Position numbers and translations under genes: made by a program. 64,000 bases of DNA from Natronococcus pandeyae (GTDB taxonomy: Archaea; Halobacteriota; Halobacteria; Halobacteriales; Natrialbaceae), in NCBI RefSeq assembly GCF_008122205.1, contig NZ_PHNJ01000002.1, positions 496,001 to 560,000 of the forward strand, given 5' to 3'. Below the pieces are notes generated by a model. It saw nothing but the letters and a program-made list of their open reading frames with translations. It was not told the origin of the DNA and did not search any database. Shown piece by piece: positions 24,485 through 31,150 of this stretch (within the stretch, counting starts at the first letter, position 1; each line of letters starts with the position of its first letter).

Positions 24485-26587
24485 TTACGTCGTCCGGAGG
24501 TTGTCCGTACTCGGCTCGTAGACCTCGCCTTTCTGTTTGAGCTTGTCGATCTCGTGTTCGGCTTTCGACTGGTCCATCCCGATCTCCTCGGCCCGCTCGA
24601 GAACGATGTCGACCGGCGCACCGTCGTCGTACTCCTCCTCGATGTCGCTGATCAGCTGTTTGATGTTCTTGATCCGGTCGCGCTGGGACTTCGACGTGCC
24701 GGCTTCGACGATGTCGGCGTCGAACTCGCCCGTCTCGGGGTCGACACCGATGTCCTGCAGACAGGAGCGAACGATCTCGATGACGCGGTTGGCGTCCGAC
24801 TCCTCGACCGTATCCGACAGCCGGACGCGAGCGCTGGCCTCCGAGAGCCGCACGAGCGCCTCGAGTTTCCGCGCCGTCACCGGGATCGGGGCGTCGTCGT
24901 CGGTTCCTTTCGATCGCAGGTCGACGTAGAAGTCCCGGATCGCGTTGCGGGCCGCTTCGGTCATCCGCGGATGGCAGTTCTGCTTCGCGTAAGCGATGTA
25001 CTTGCGCAGGAGTTCGGCGTCGATCTCGGGGTCGACCTGCTCGGTCATCTCCTCGATTTCCTCGCTCGAGACGTCCATCGACGTCATCTGCTCTTGCTGG
25101 GTCGTCAGTTCGCCCGCGTAGTTGGTCGTAATGATGTGTTCCGCGAGGTTACGGTCTTTCTCCTCGTCTGGCTCGTCGGTGACCGTGAAGATCAGGTCGA
25201 ACCGCGAGATGAGCGCCGGCTCGAGATCGATCTGCTCGCTGATCGGTTCGTAGTGATCGAAGCGACCGTACTTGGGGTTGGCTGCGCCGAGGAGCGAGCA
25301 GCGTGATTTGAGAGTCGCGTTGATGCCTGCCTTGGAAACCGAGATCTGCTGTTGTTCCAGGGCTTCGTGCATCGCACTCCGGTCCTCCGATCGCATCTTG
25401 TCGAGTTCGTCCACTGCCGCAATTCCTTGATCGGCGAGAACGAGCGCGCCCGCCTCGAGCGTCCACTGCTGGCCGTCGCCGAAGTCGTCGCGAACCGCAG
25501 CGGCAGTGAGCCCTGCAGAGGACGACCCCTTACCCGACGTATAGACTGCTCGAGGGGCGATGTTTTTGATATACCCGATCATCTGGGACTTCCCGGTACC
25601 CGGGTCACCGATAAGGAGCATATGCAGGTCCCCTCGGATCCTCGAGCCGTCGGGTAACTGCTTCGTCACGCCCGAGAACAACTGGAGGATCATCGCGAGT
25701 TTCTCCTGCTCGTAGCCGTAGATCGAGGGGGCGATGGAGGCGACCATCTTCTCGTAGATGCCCTCGCTCGAGGAGAGTCGGACGATCTCCGCTTTGTCCT
25801 CGTCGGTGATGTCCATGTCCTCGAACTGCTCTTCGTCGATGTCGACGGACATCCCCTCCATGTAGAAGTCGAAGACGGGCGATTTCTCCTGCTGGTCGCC
25901 CTGTTGCTCGAGTCGGAGGACGCCGGTTGCGGAGACGTGGTCACCGGGAGTGACCTCGCCGGTGATATCGTCTTCGATGTGAACGTCGAGCGATTGCGGG
26001 GTTTCCCCGCCGCGAAGTCCTTCGGGACTTTCCTGCATGCGGAGTTTCTGGGAGTCGACGAACTCCGACTGGTCGAAGTTCACCTTGAACGGTCCCTGTC
26101 GCTCACAGCCCTGGCACTCGTGTGGTTCCTGAAAGTCGCCGCTGGACTGTGGAATACGGCTCAGGGTGCCACAGAGCTGACACTCGAAGGCGGCTTCCTC
26201 GATTTTCGGACGGACGTCGGTGGCTTTCCGGATGATGCCGTGGACCTGCACGAGGGAGTTCATATCCCGGGCGCGAATCTCCCGGATCTCGGGTGACTCT
26301 GTGTCGGGGAGATTTCGAATCCTGACGTGGGCCTGGCCGAGGCTGACGTCGATCGGAAGGTCGTACAGTCGCAGTGCCTCCTCGGCGTAGCGCTGGAGCT
26401 GTTCGGGCTGGTTGAGAACGTCGTCTGCAAGGTTCGGATCGTACCGGTAGAGGTCCTGCCAGTCGACGTGCAGCGATCGCTGTTCGTTCGGATACTGCTG
26501 GGCAAGCTGTTTGATCTCGTTGTCGTAGTAGTTGCGGAAGAACTGCTCGAACGAGTCGACGAGTTCAGAATTTCCCGCTTGCGCCAT
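24485..26587 (-). CDS. mcm: Replicative helicase MCM
   Basis: Minichromosome maintenance helicase of 700 residues, the hexameric replicative DNA helicase of archaea. The N-terminal domain carries a zinc site (CQLCG and CQGC, about 136-165), followed by the AAA+ core: Walker A GDPGTGKSQ near 327, Walker B AAVDELDKM near 392, sensor 1 LGAANP, and the arginine finger in SRFDLIF. A winged helix closes the protein (DGAPVDIVLERAEEIGMDQS). No intein interrupts the Walker motifs, although haloarchaeal mcm genes often host them. A TATA box 30 nt before the ATG at 26587 suggests a leaderless mRNA. Confidence 0.97.
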   Translation of the reverse strand: MAQAGNSELVDSFEQFFRNYYDNEIKQLAQQYPNEQRSLHVDWQDLYRYDPNLADDVLNQPEQLQRYAEEALRLYDLPIDVSLGQAHVRIRNLPDTESPEIREIRARDMNSLVQVHGIIRKATDVRPKIEEAAFECQLCGTLSRIPQSSGDFQEPHECQGCERQGPFKVNFDQSEFVDSQKLRMQESPEGLRGGETPQSLDVHIEDDITGEVTPGDHVSATGVLRLEQQGDQQEKSPVFDFYMEGMSVDIDEEQFEDMDITDEDKAEIVRLSSSEGIYEKMVASIAPSIYGYEQEKLAMILQLFSGVTKQLPDGSRIRGDLHMLLIGDPGTGKSQMIGYIKNIAPRAVYTSGKGSSSAGLTAAAVRDDFGDGQQWTLEAGALVLADQGIAAVDELDKMRSEDRSAMHEALEQQQISVSKAGINATLKSRCSLLGAANPKYGRFDHYEPISEQIDLEPALISRFDLIFTVTDEPDEEKDRNLAEHIITTNYAGELTTQQEQMTSMDVSSEEIEEMTEQVDPEIDAELLRKYIAYAKQNCHPRMTEAARNAIRDFYVDLRSKGTDDDAPIPVTARKLEALVRLSEASARVRLSDTVEESDANRVIEIVRSCLQDIGVDPETGEFDADIVEAGTSKSQRDRIKNIKQLISDIEEEYDDGAPVDIVLERAEEIGMDQSKAEHEIDKLKQKGEVYEPSTDNLRTT

Positions 26588-26613
26588 TGCACTGTCGTAG
26601 GGTCGCCATCGTG

Positions 26614-26620
26614 TATAAAT
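26614..26620 (-). promoter_or_regulatory. TATA box of mcm
   Basis: ATTTATA on the minus strand, centred 30 nt before the ATG at 26587, within a low-GC dip. Confidence 0.6.
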
Positions 26621-26692
26621 GATTGCAAAGCGGGGCGAAACTGATCGTCGCCCGCGAACGGACCCCTCGACCTGGAACCCGGCGAATCGACG

Positions 26693-27364
26693 TTATCGGC
26701 GAGATCTGGGGTTTACGGGCGGGTTGGTCGACGTCGTCTCCTCGAGCCTGTCGACGGAGACGCCGAGTGTCGCGATCGATCGAACGGCTTCCTCGACGGT
26801 GACGTCGACGTCGTAGACGTTTTCGACCGGCACGTGTATGACGTACCCGTTCGTCGTCGGATTCGGTCCGAGCGGCACCATGAGCGTCATCATTGCGCTC
26901 TCGTCCGCGCTGCGTTCGATCTCCGTCGGCGTATTCGCTGTCAGAAATCCAAACATGTAGGCGCCTTCGTGCGGAAACTCGACGAGTTTCACCTCCTTGA
27001 ACTGGTCCGTCTCGTCGTCGACCAGGATGTCGCTGGCCCGCCGAATGCTCTCGTAGAGCGTGCTCACTCCCGGAATCGTCTCCATCGTCGCGTGGACTCG
27101 TTTCGAGAGGTGTTTCCCTGGTGTCTGCTCGGCGACGAGTCCGATCAGCACGAAGAACGCGAACAGCGAGAGCAGCGTTGCAAGCTGGATGACGACCGTC
27201 GGTGGTTCGTTCGGCCAGACGTAGGCGACGCCGCCGACGACCGGCGAGAGAATGCCGAGGACGAAATCGACGACGACCAGCAACACGAGCAGGGTGACGA
27301 CCAGCGGAATCGTGAGGATAATCCCGTTGATGAGCCATCGCTTGAGCGGTCCCGAGAGCTCCAT
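26693..27364 (-). CDS. DUF502 family membrane protein
   Basis: Membrane protein of 223 residues resembling the DUF502 family. Two long hydrophobic helices lie near residues 13-40 (IILTIPLVVTLLVLLVVVDF) and 55-82; the rest is a soluble beta-rich domain with the family strings PGVSTLYESIRRASDIL, VKLVEFPHEGAYMFGFLT and GYVIHVPVENVYDVDVTVEE. The biochemical role of the family is unknown. ATG at 27364 (MELSGPLKRWLINGI) is preferred over an in-frame start 48 bases upstream. It is transcribed in the same direction as mcm with 105 bp between, probably as its own unit. Confidence 0.8.
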   Translation of the reverse strand: MELSGPLKRWLINGIILTIPLVVTLLVLLVVVDFVLGILSPVVGGVAYVWPNEPPTVVIQLATLLSLFAFFVLIGLVAEQTPGKHLSKRVHATMETIPGVSTLYESIRRASDILVDDETDQFKEVKLVEFPHEGAYMFGFLTANTPTEIERSADESAMMTLMVPLGPNPTTNGYVIHVPVENVYDVDVTVEEAVRSIATLGVSVDRLEETTSTNPPVNPRSRR

Positions 27365-27701
27365 TGCAGTGCTCGAGTAGGAAGTGTTCGACAGAAATCG
27401 TTCGGCTTGCAACCCAATCGTGACGTCAGCGGCCCGCCGCTTCTCGAAATGACTGCTGGTATCCAGACGGTGTCTTCAACGGCTTGCGTTGGATTCAGTA
27501 CCAGTTTATGTGGTCTCGGCGCCAACTAGAACGTAGGCCCTGGAGGGTGGCGCGTTGCCCACGGCTACCTTTTTCCAGGGTCGCCCTGCTCCGGTGAGAC
27601 CCATCTGGTTCCGTTCGTCCTGAATCGAACACGCCGCCTGAGACTCCCGGTTTCTGACAGCTCAGAGGTGTGTTTTTATCTCTCGGGTTCGTACCCTCCT
27701 T
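27365..27701. other. Intergenic region with an extended stem-loop
   Basis: About 335 bp without a supported gene. At about 27538-27591 CCCTGGA pairs with TCCAGGG around an inner GGTGGC/GCTACC stem and a T-run, a structure larger than a simple terminator. TTTTTAT near 27672 is probably the TATA box of the next gene (ATG 27702). Confidence 0.45.
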
Positions 27702-27950
27702 ATGAGTCCCAGTTCGTCGTTACGTTCGGAAACGCAGCGTCAGGCGCTGTTACTTCGTCTCGAGACGCTTGCCACTCGACTCGAGGCGGCGGAGACCCGT
27801 CAGCAGCAACTCGAGCGAACGGTCGCGGGACTTGCCCGCGAGAGTGGTCTCTCGGTCGGCTCTCCGTGTACCCGCTGTGATCGGAGCAATATACTGATGA
27901 AATCCGGATTCATGTACTGTCCGGAGTGTGGGTACAAACAGTCGATCTGA
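27702..27950 (+). CDS. Coiled-coil zinc-ribbon microprotein
   Basis: Protein of 82 residues. Residues 8-48 form a predicted amphipathic coiled coil (ALLLRLETLATRLEAAETRQ, QQLERTVAGLARE), followed by a zinc ribbon with CTRC (about 56-59) and CPEC (about 73-76) and an aromatic SGFMYCPECGY end. The arrangement suggests a small oligomeric adaptor or nucleic-acid-binding protein of the kind common in haloarchaea; no function is assigned. A TATA-like TTTTTAT about 28 nt before the ATG fits leaderless expression. Confidence 0.72.
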   Translation: MSPSSSLRSETQRQALLLRLETLATRLEAAETRQQQLERTVAGLARESGLSVGSPCTRCDRSNILMKSGFMYCPECGYKQSI

Positions 27951-28065
27951 GACGTGGGTCCTCGAGCAGTTGGCTGCGCTCGTCGGTGACATACTGCGCC
28001 TGTAACAGGACAACGCTGCCTGTGTTAGAAGTTAGTAGTGTCGCCTCGAGGCGACAGTGATCAGA

Positions 28066-28260
28066 TTATACGCGTTCGACGTTCGTCGCGCGCGGACCCT
28101 TGGGGGCCTGCTCGATGTCGAATTCGATCTCGGTACCCTCGGTCAGATCCTCGCCGCCAACGTCCTCCATGTGGAAGAAAACGTCCTCGTCAGCATCCTC
28201 AGTCTCGATGAATCCGTAGCCGCCTGTGTCGTTGAAGAAGTCAACCTTACCGTTTGCCAT
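28066..28260 (-). CDS. cspA: Cold-shock domain protein
   Basis: Single cold-shock domain of 64 residues, an OB fold that binds single-stranded RNA or DNA. RNP1 is GGYGFIE and RNP2 is DVFFHMED; the end APKGPRATNVERV is typical of haloarchaeal Csp. A second gene at 38853-39047 codes a near-identical protein with the same RNP motifs. ATG at 28260 gives the canonical MANGKVDFFN start. A CTTAACCG element lies about 29 nt upstream. Role: RNA chaperone in cold or growth response, inferred from the family. Confidence 0.93.
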   Translation of the reverse strand: MANGKVDFFNDTGGYGFIETEDADEDVFFHMEDVGGEDLTEGTEIEFDIEQAPKGPRATNVERV

Positions 28261-28997
28261 TGCGATTATATCGTTGCCGACTGCACGGTTAAGAGTTTGC
28301 ATTCGTACTCATCGGATGGATATTTCCGTACGATCTTCACAAAGAAATGCACAATAGCGTGTATTTGGACACACAATTTCGGTTCTGGCTGACTGTGGTG
28401 CCCATCTCGCCACAACGACCGAGTACTTTCGAGGGATCCGCAGTTCTCCAGTGTTCGCGGTCTTCGTCGCACGACGATCGTTCGTCGGTCTCCCGGGGAG
28501 TGGTCTTCGACGACATAGTAGCCACTGAACGTCAGTGCGCACCTTCGCACGACGGGTGCGCGGTTCGGAGCGAGCGCGGTTCGGAGCGAGCGCGGTTCGG
28601 AACGAGCGCGGTTCGGAACGTGCGCGGTTCGGAACGAACGAAGTGAGTGAGAACCGCGGAACGCGAACGGGTGCAAACAGTTTCAGTTGTTACTATCGGT
28701 GGCAGAGGGTCCGCTCACAGAAAGAGGGCGGTCTCGAGAGCCGACGCACGCGAATTCATCGCGAATCACTCGTTCCGGACGTACGTTGTCGGACAATACG
28801 ATCCACACGTCGATTGCACTCAACGCTGCAGGCGAGGATCCGCGAGACACGACCGAGTGTTACGGATCGTCGTCTGACAGTGTCGCTCCTGTCTGTGAGA
28901 ACCGACTTGGCGGGACCATCTCCCGGCGACGAAGTACAGAGAACTTATTATGAGGGTTGAAGATGCTGGCTACCTATTCGTGATTGGGGTGATAGCC
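28261..28997. other. Long intergenic region with 16-bp tandem repeats
   Basis: About 735 bp between cspA and a zinc-finger microprotein. It holds the cspA promoter on the left, the tandem repeat at 28558-28637, and from about 28680 to 28950 mixed-composition DNA whose short frames (Arg/Ser-rich) are not convincing. It could contain decayed genes. Confidence 0.5.
28558..28637. repeat. Five tandem 16-bp repeats
   Basis: The unit GCGCGGTTCGGAGCGA is repeated five times without gaps (starts 28558, 28574, 28590, 28606, 28622); units 3-5 have GGAAC in place of GGAGC, and unit 4 ends in T. An inverted GAACCGCG follows near 28652 after a GAAGTGAGTGA linker, so the last unit can form a hairpin. Confidence 0.85.
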
Positions 28998-29141
28998 ATG
29001 CACGACCAGAAACGGGTTATGTCCGTCTGTGAATGCTGTGACTCGGCATACGCAGCGAACGTGCTATCGGACGGAAGTGTCCAGCCCATCGGAACGCAGC
29101 ACTGTTCCTGTGGGTCCGAGCGCTTCCGAGCGATTCGGTGA
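28998..29141 (+). CDS. Zinc-finger microprotein
   Basis: Frame of 47 residues with MSVCECCDSAYAANVLSDG in the centre and HCSCGSERFRAIR at the end. The two Cys clusters (CECC and CSC) could bind one zinc ion. Such single-zinc microproteins are frequent in haloarchaea and several affect growth transitions or biofilm, but this one is not recognised. ATG at 28998 or the internal ATG at 29019 may be used. The flanks are not coding, which makes the gene stand out by its codon pattern. Confidence 0.5.
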   Translation: MHDQKRVMSVCECCDSAYAANVLSDGSVQPIGTQHCSCGSERFRAIR

Positions 29142-29378
29142 ATAGTCCCGCTTTCGACTATTGCGGCCACCCCTTCGTTTCGCGTAGAGTTCTCGGACTG
29201 TACCGATTCGTGACACTCGAACACTTACCGAACCTGCTCGTCGAGAGCCTGTTCCGTAGGGTACGCTTGGGGTCTTGACTCTCGACGTGATACAGCCGAC
29301 TCGCCGAGACGGACAGCCCCTCTGGCATCGGACTCACCGCCATGACGGCCGGCCGACGTCTCCGGATCTGGAGTGGGG

Positions 29379-29549
29379 TCATACACCACGCGCGGACCCG
29401 CGGATCAAACGCGCGTCCGTCCCGCACTCGCCACAGCGGAGGATGCGGTCGCCATCGTCGCCGAAGACGCGACGGAATCGGTCAGAAACGTGGTCGACGC
29501 AGTCGTGACAGCACCCGTCTGTAGAGCGCGGTCGGAACGCTATCGACAT
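29379..29549 (-). CDS. Zinc-finger microprotein, CxxC/CxxC type
   Basis: Frame of 56 residues. CCHDC (about 13-17) and CGEC (about 39-42) frame an HVSDRFRRVFGDDGDRILR segment, a pattern shared with a widespread haloarchaeal zinc microprotein family with the core HVS..F.RVFGD (recalled as DUF7563, not checked). The C-terminus (GTDARLIRGSARGV) is also family-like. ATG at 29549 is the nearest plausible start, as the frame further upstream has no coding character. It lies about 250 bp downstream of tRNA-Pro on the same strand. Confidence 0.55.
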   Translation of the reverse strand: MSIAFRPRSTDGCCHDCVDHVSDRFRRVFGDDGDRILRCGECGTDARLIRGSARGV

Positions 29550-29637
29550 CGGGACCCCTCGAGAGCGCCGGCTGGTCGGTGTGAGAACGATGAACGCAGA
29601 GCGGCAAAACCAGCCGCTCTCCTCGCCTCTCGTCTGA

Positions 29638-29656
29638 GATTGCCCGGATTGTGAAC
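29638..29656 (-). repeat. Degenerate copy of the tRNA-Pro 3' end
   Basis: GATTGCCCGGATTGTGAAC differs from the matching part of tRNA-Pro (GATCGCCCGGATTTGAAC) by one substitution and one insertion. It is in the same orientation, about 140 bp beyond the tRNA 3' end. An inverted TGGTTCAAAAT lies at 29734-29744 between the two. Confidence 0.5.
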
Positions 29657-29794
29657 TACGCCGAGACGTGCTCGTCCAGGTTTGAGCCTGGGAAGTCGCA
29701 GCGCTCGAGCGAAGCGAGAGCGATCGTCTTCCGTGGTTCAAAATCCGCGCTCTTCCAATAGCTGCCGCTCGCGGATTTGCTCGCGGCAGAAATA

Positions 29795-29867
29795 TGGGAT
29801 CGCCCGGATTTGAACCGGGGTCACGGGCACCCAAGGCCCGAAGTATACCAGGCTAACCCACGATCCC
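29795..29867 (-). tRNA. tRNA-Pro(UGG)
   Basis: Cloverleaf of 73 nt. The acceptor GGGATCG pairs with CGATCCC, the anticodon stem CGGGC/GCCCG encloses CTTGGGT with anticodon TGG (reads CCA and probably other CCN), and the T arm is CCGGG-TTCAAAT-CCGGG-like with a perfect stem. The CCA end is not encoded; the discriminator is A at 29795. A TATA box (CTTTAAGA) sits 28 nt before the 5' end. Confidence 0.93.
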
Positions 29868-29890
29868 GTACCCCTCCTTTCGTGTGGACC

Positions 29891-29898
29891 TCTTAAAG
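29891..29898 (-). promoter_or_regulatory. TATA box of tRNA-Pro
   Basis: CTTTAAGA on the minus strand, centred 28 nt before the 5' end of the tRNA. Confidence 0.55.
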
Positions 29899-29950
29899 CG
29901 TTTCGTTCTGTACCGAACGGCTTTCCCTTCTCGATTTCCTACTGTCGGCT

Positions 29951-30208
29951 ATGGTTACAGGACTCGAGATACTCCTGCTAGTGCTCGTTCTCGCCGCCGT
30001 ACTGGGCGCCTCGACGCTCATTCGGACGGTTAGACCCTTCATCGTCAACGCGGTCGTCGGACTGCTGGTACTGTTCCTCGCCCAGGCAGTGTTCGGGCTC
30101 TCGGTCGCCGTGACACCCGTCGTCCTCCTGATCGTCGCGCTCGGCGGGCTGCCCGGCTCGCTGCTCGTCATCCTGCTCTCGCTGTTCGAAATCGCGTTCG
30201 TCGCGTAA
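29951..30208 (+). CDS. BofA-like membrane protein
   Basis: Membrane protein of 85 residues resembling the pro-sigma-K processing inhibitor BofA family, which is common in archaea although they lack sigma factors. Hydrophobic segments cover residues 5-22, 33-54 and 56-83, with the family strings VRPFIVNAVVGLLVLFLA and ALGGLPGSLLVILL at the ends. The archaeal role is unknown; in bacilli BofA controls an intramembrane protease. The gene starts 84 bp from tRNA-Pro, in the opposite direction, and is monocistronic. Confidence 0.72.
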   Translation: MVTGLEILLLVLVLAAVLGASTLIRTVRPFIVNAVVGLLVLFLAQAVFGLSVAVTPVVLLIVALGGLPGSLLVILLSLFEIAFVA

Positions 30209-30321
30209 TCGGCCGCTATCGATCGCTCGGGTAGATCCGGGACGTCCTTTTGTACTCGTTTTGCCGCTCGCTCGAGACGACGCCCAGACTACTGGCTCGT
30301 TCGCTGGACGTACCCGACTCG

Positions 30322-30978
30322 CTACTGACAGCACGTTTCGATAGCGTCGGTTCCCTGTTCGACGAATCCGCCGTGATAACACAGCGTCCGTTCGATCTCG
30401 AGGGTCGCCAGGGTCTCGATCGAGCCGACCGCTTTCGCCTCGTCGAGCGGTCCTCGCGGACCGTCGAGCGTCCCGTCCGGTGCGTGCAGGGCGTCCCCCG
30501 AGAGCAGCAGTCGCTCCTCACTGAAATACAGCGATAGGTGGCCAGGGGCGTGGCCGGGCGTATGATACGCTTCCATCGGTCCTGCGACCGTGCGAACGCG
30601 CTCTCCTTCGGTTAGCTCGACGTCGACCGCCACGGCCGGATACCGACGGTCCGTCATCTTGATCGGCTCCAGCCGCCCGTCGATGTACGGAGCGCATTCG
30701 CGATGCGCGATCACGACGGGATCCGCTCGGTCGACCACGTCCTCGAGTCCGCCGGCGTGGTCGACGTCCTGGTGGGTGAGCAGCGTCGCCCACACGTCGT
30801 CCCAGTCGAACCCGGCTGCCTCGAGCCCCGTTTCGAGTTGATCGACGATTCCGGGACACCCGGCGTCGATCAGCACGACTCCTCGATCGGTTTCGACCGC
30901 TGCCGGGTTGAGCGTTACATCTCGGTCCTCGAGTTCGAGCGTCACTGGAAGGGTGTGGACGCCATCGACGAGTTCCAT
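30322..30978 (-). CDS. MBL-fold metallohydrolase
   Basis: Metallo-beta-lactamase fold protein of 218 residues. The metal motif reads THQDVDHAGG (about residues 68-77), that is HxDxDH instead of the common HxHxDH; this variant is frequent among haloarchaeal members. YHTPGHAPGHLSLYF gives the third His, LLSGDALH the bridging Asp, and CYHGG the last His. The substrate is unknown; thioesters, lactones and phosphodiesters are all handled by this fold. ATG at 30978 starts the typical MELVDGVHTLPV strand. It converges on the BofA-like gene. Confidence 0.85.
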   Translation of the reverse strand: MELVDGVHTLPVTLELEDRDVTLNPAAVETDRGVVLIDAGCPGIVDQLETGLEAAGFDWDDVWATLLTHQDVDHAGGLEDVVDRADPVVIAHRECAPYIDGRLEPIKMTDRRYPAVAVDVELTEGERVRTVAGPMEAYHTPGHAPGHLSLYFSEERLLLSGDALHAPDGTLDGPRGPLDEAKAVGSIETLATLEIERTLCYHGGFVEQGTDAIETCCQ

Positions 30979-31150
30979 CTCTGACGTATTCCCCACCACC
31001 CACTTAACGGTTGGCTGGATGAACTGATTCCGCAAAACCACATCGGTGGCCGTCCGCTCCCGAGCGATCTCCCGTGTTGACCTCCGCCGTACTGCGTTCG
31101 GCGGTCGGCGGAGCGTGCGCACGCAGTACGCGCTCGAAACTCGAACCGGT

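Noticed and set aside
25996-26030. Hairpins GCGGGG/CCCCGC and AAGTCC/GGACTT within mcm as array insertions
   Set aside because: The residues coded here (QESPEGLRGGETPQSLDV) are conserved in archaeal MCM and the length is normal, so the stems are probably by-products of codon use.
24485-26587. Intein in mcm
   Set aside because: Walker A, Walker B and arginine finger regions are continuous and the length is that of an intein-free protein.
28558-28637. CRISPR array
   Set aside because: The repeats are 16 bp and directly adjacent, without unique spacers, and no cas gene is near.
28646-28953. Overlapping plus-strand frames of 76-93 codons
   Set aside because: Arg/Ser-rich, conflicting frames, no start context and no recognisable motif. 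A decayed gene is possible but not supported.
29170-29279. Plus-strand stretch reading LYRFVTLEHLPNLLVESLFR
   Set aside because: Looks protein-like for about 30 codons and ends in a stop, but has no start, and codon choice is mixed; too little to call a pseudogene.
29379-29834. 151-residue form of the zinc microprotein reading through tRNA-Pro
   Set aside because: The upstream part is antisense-like and overlaps the tRNA 3' region; the family-like part starts near 29549.
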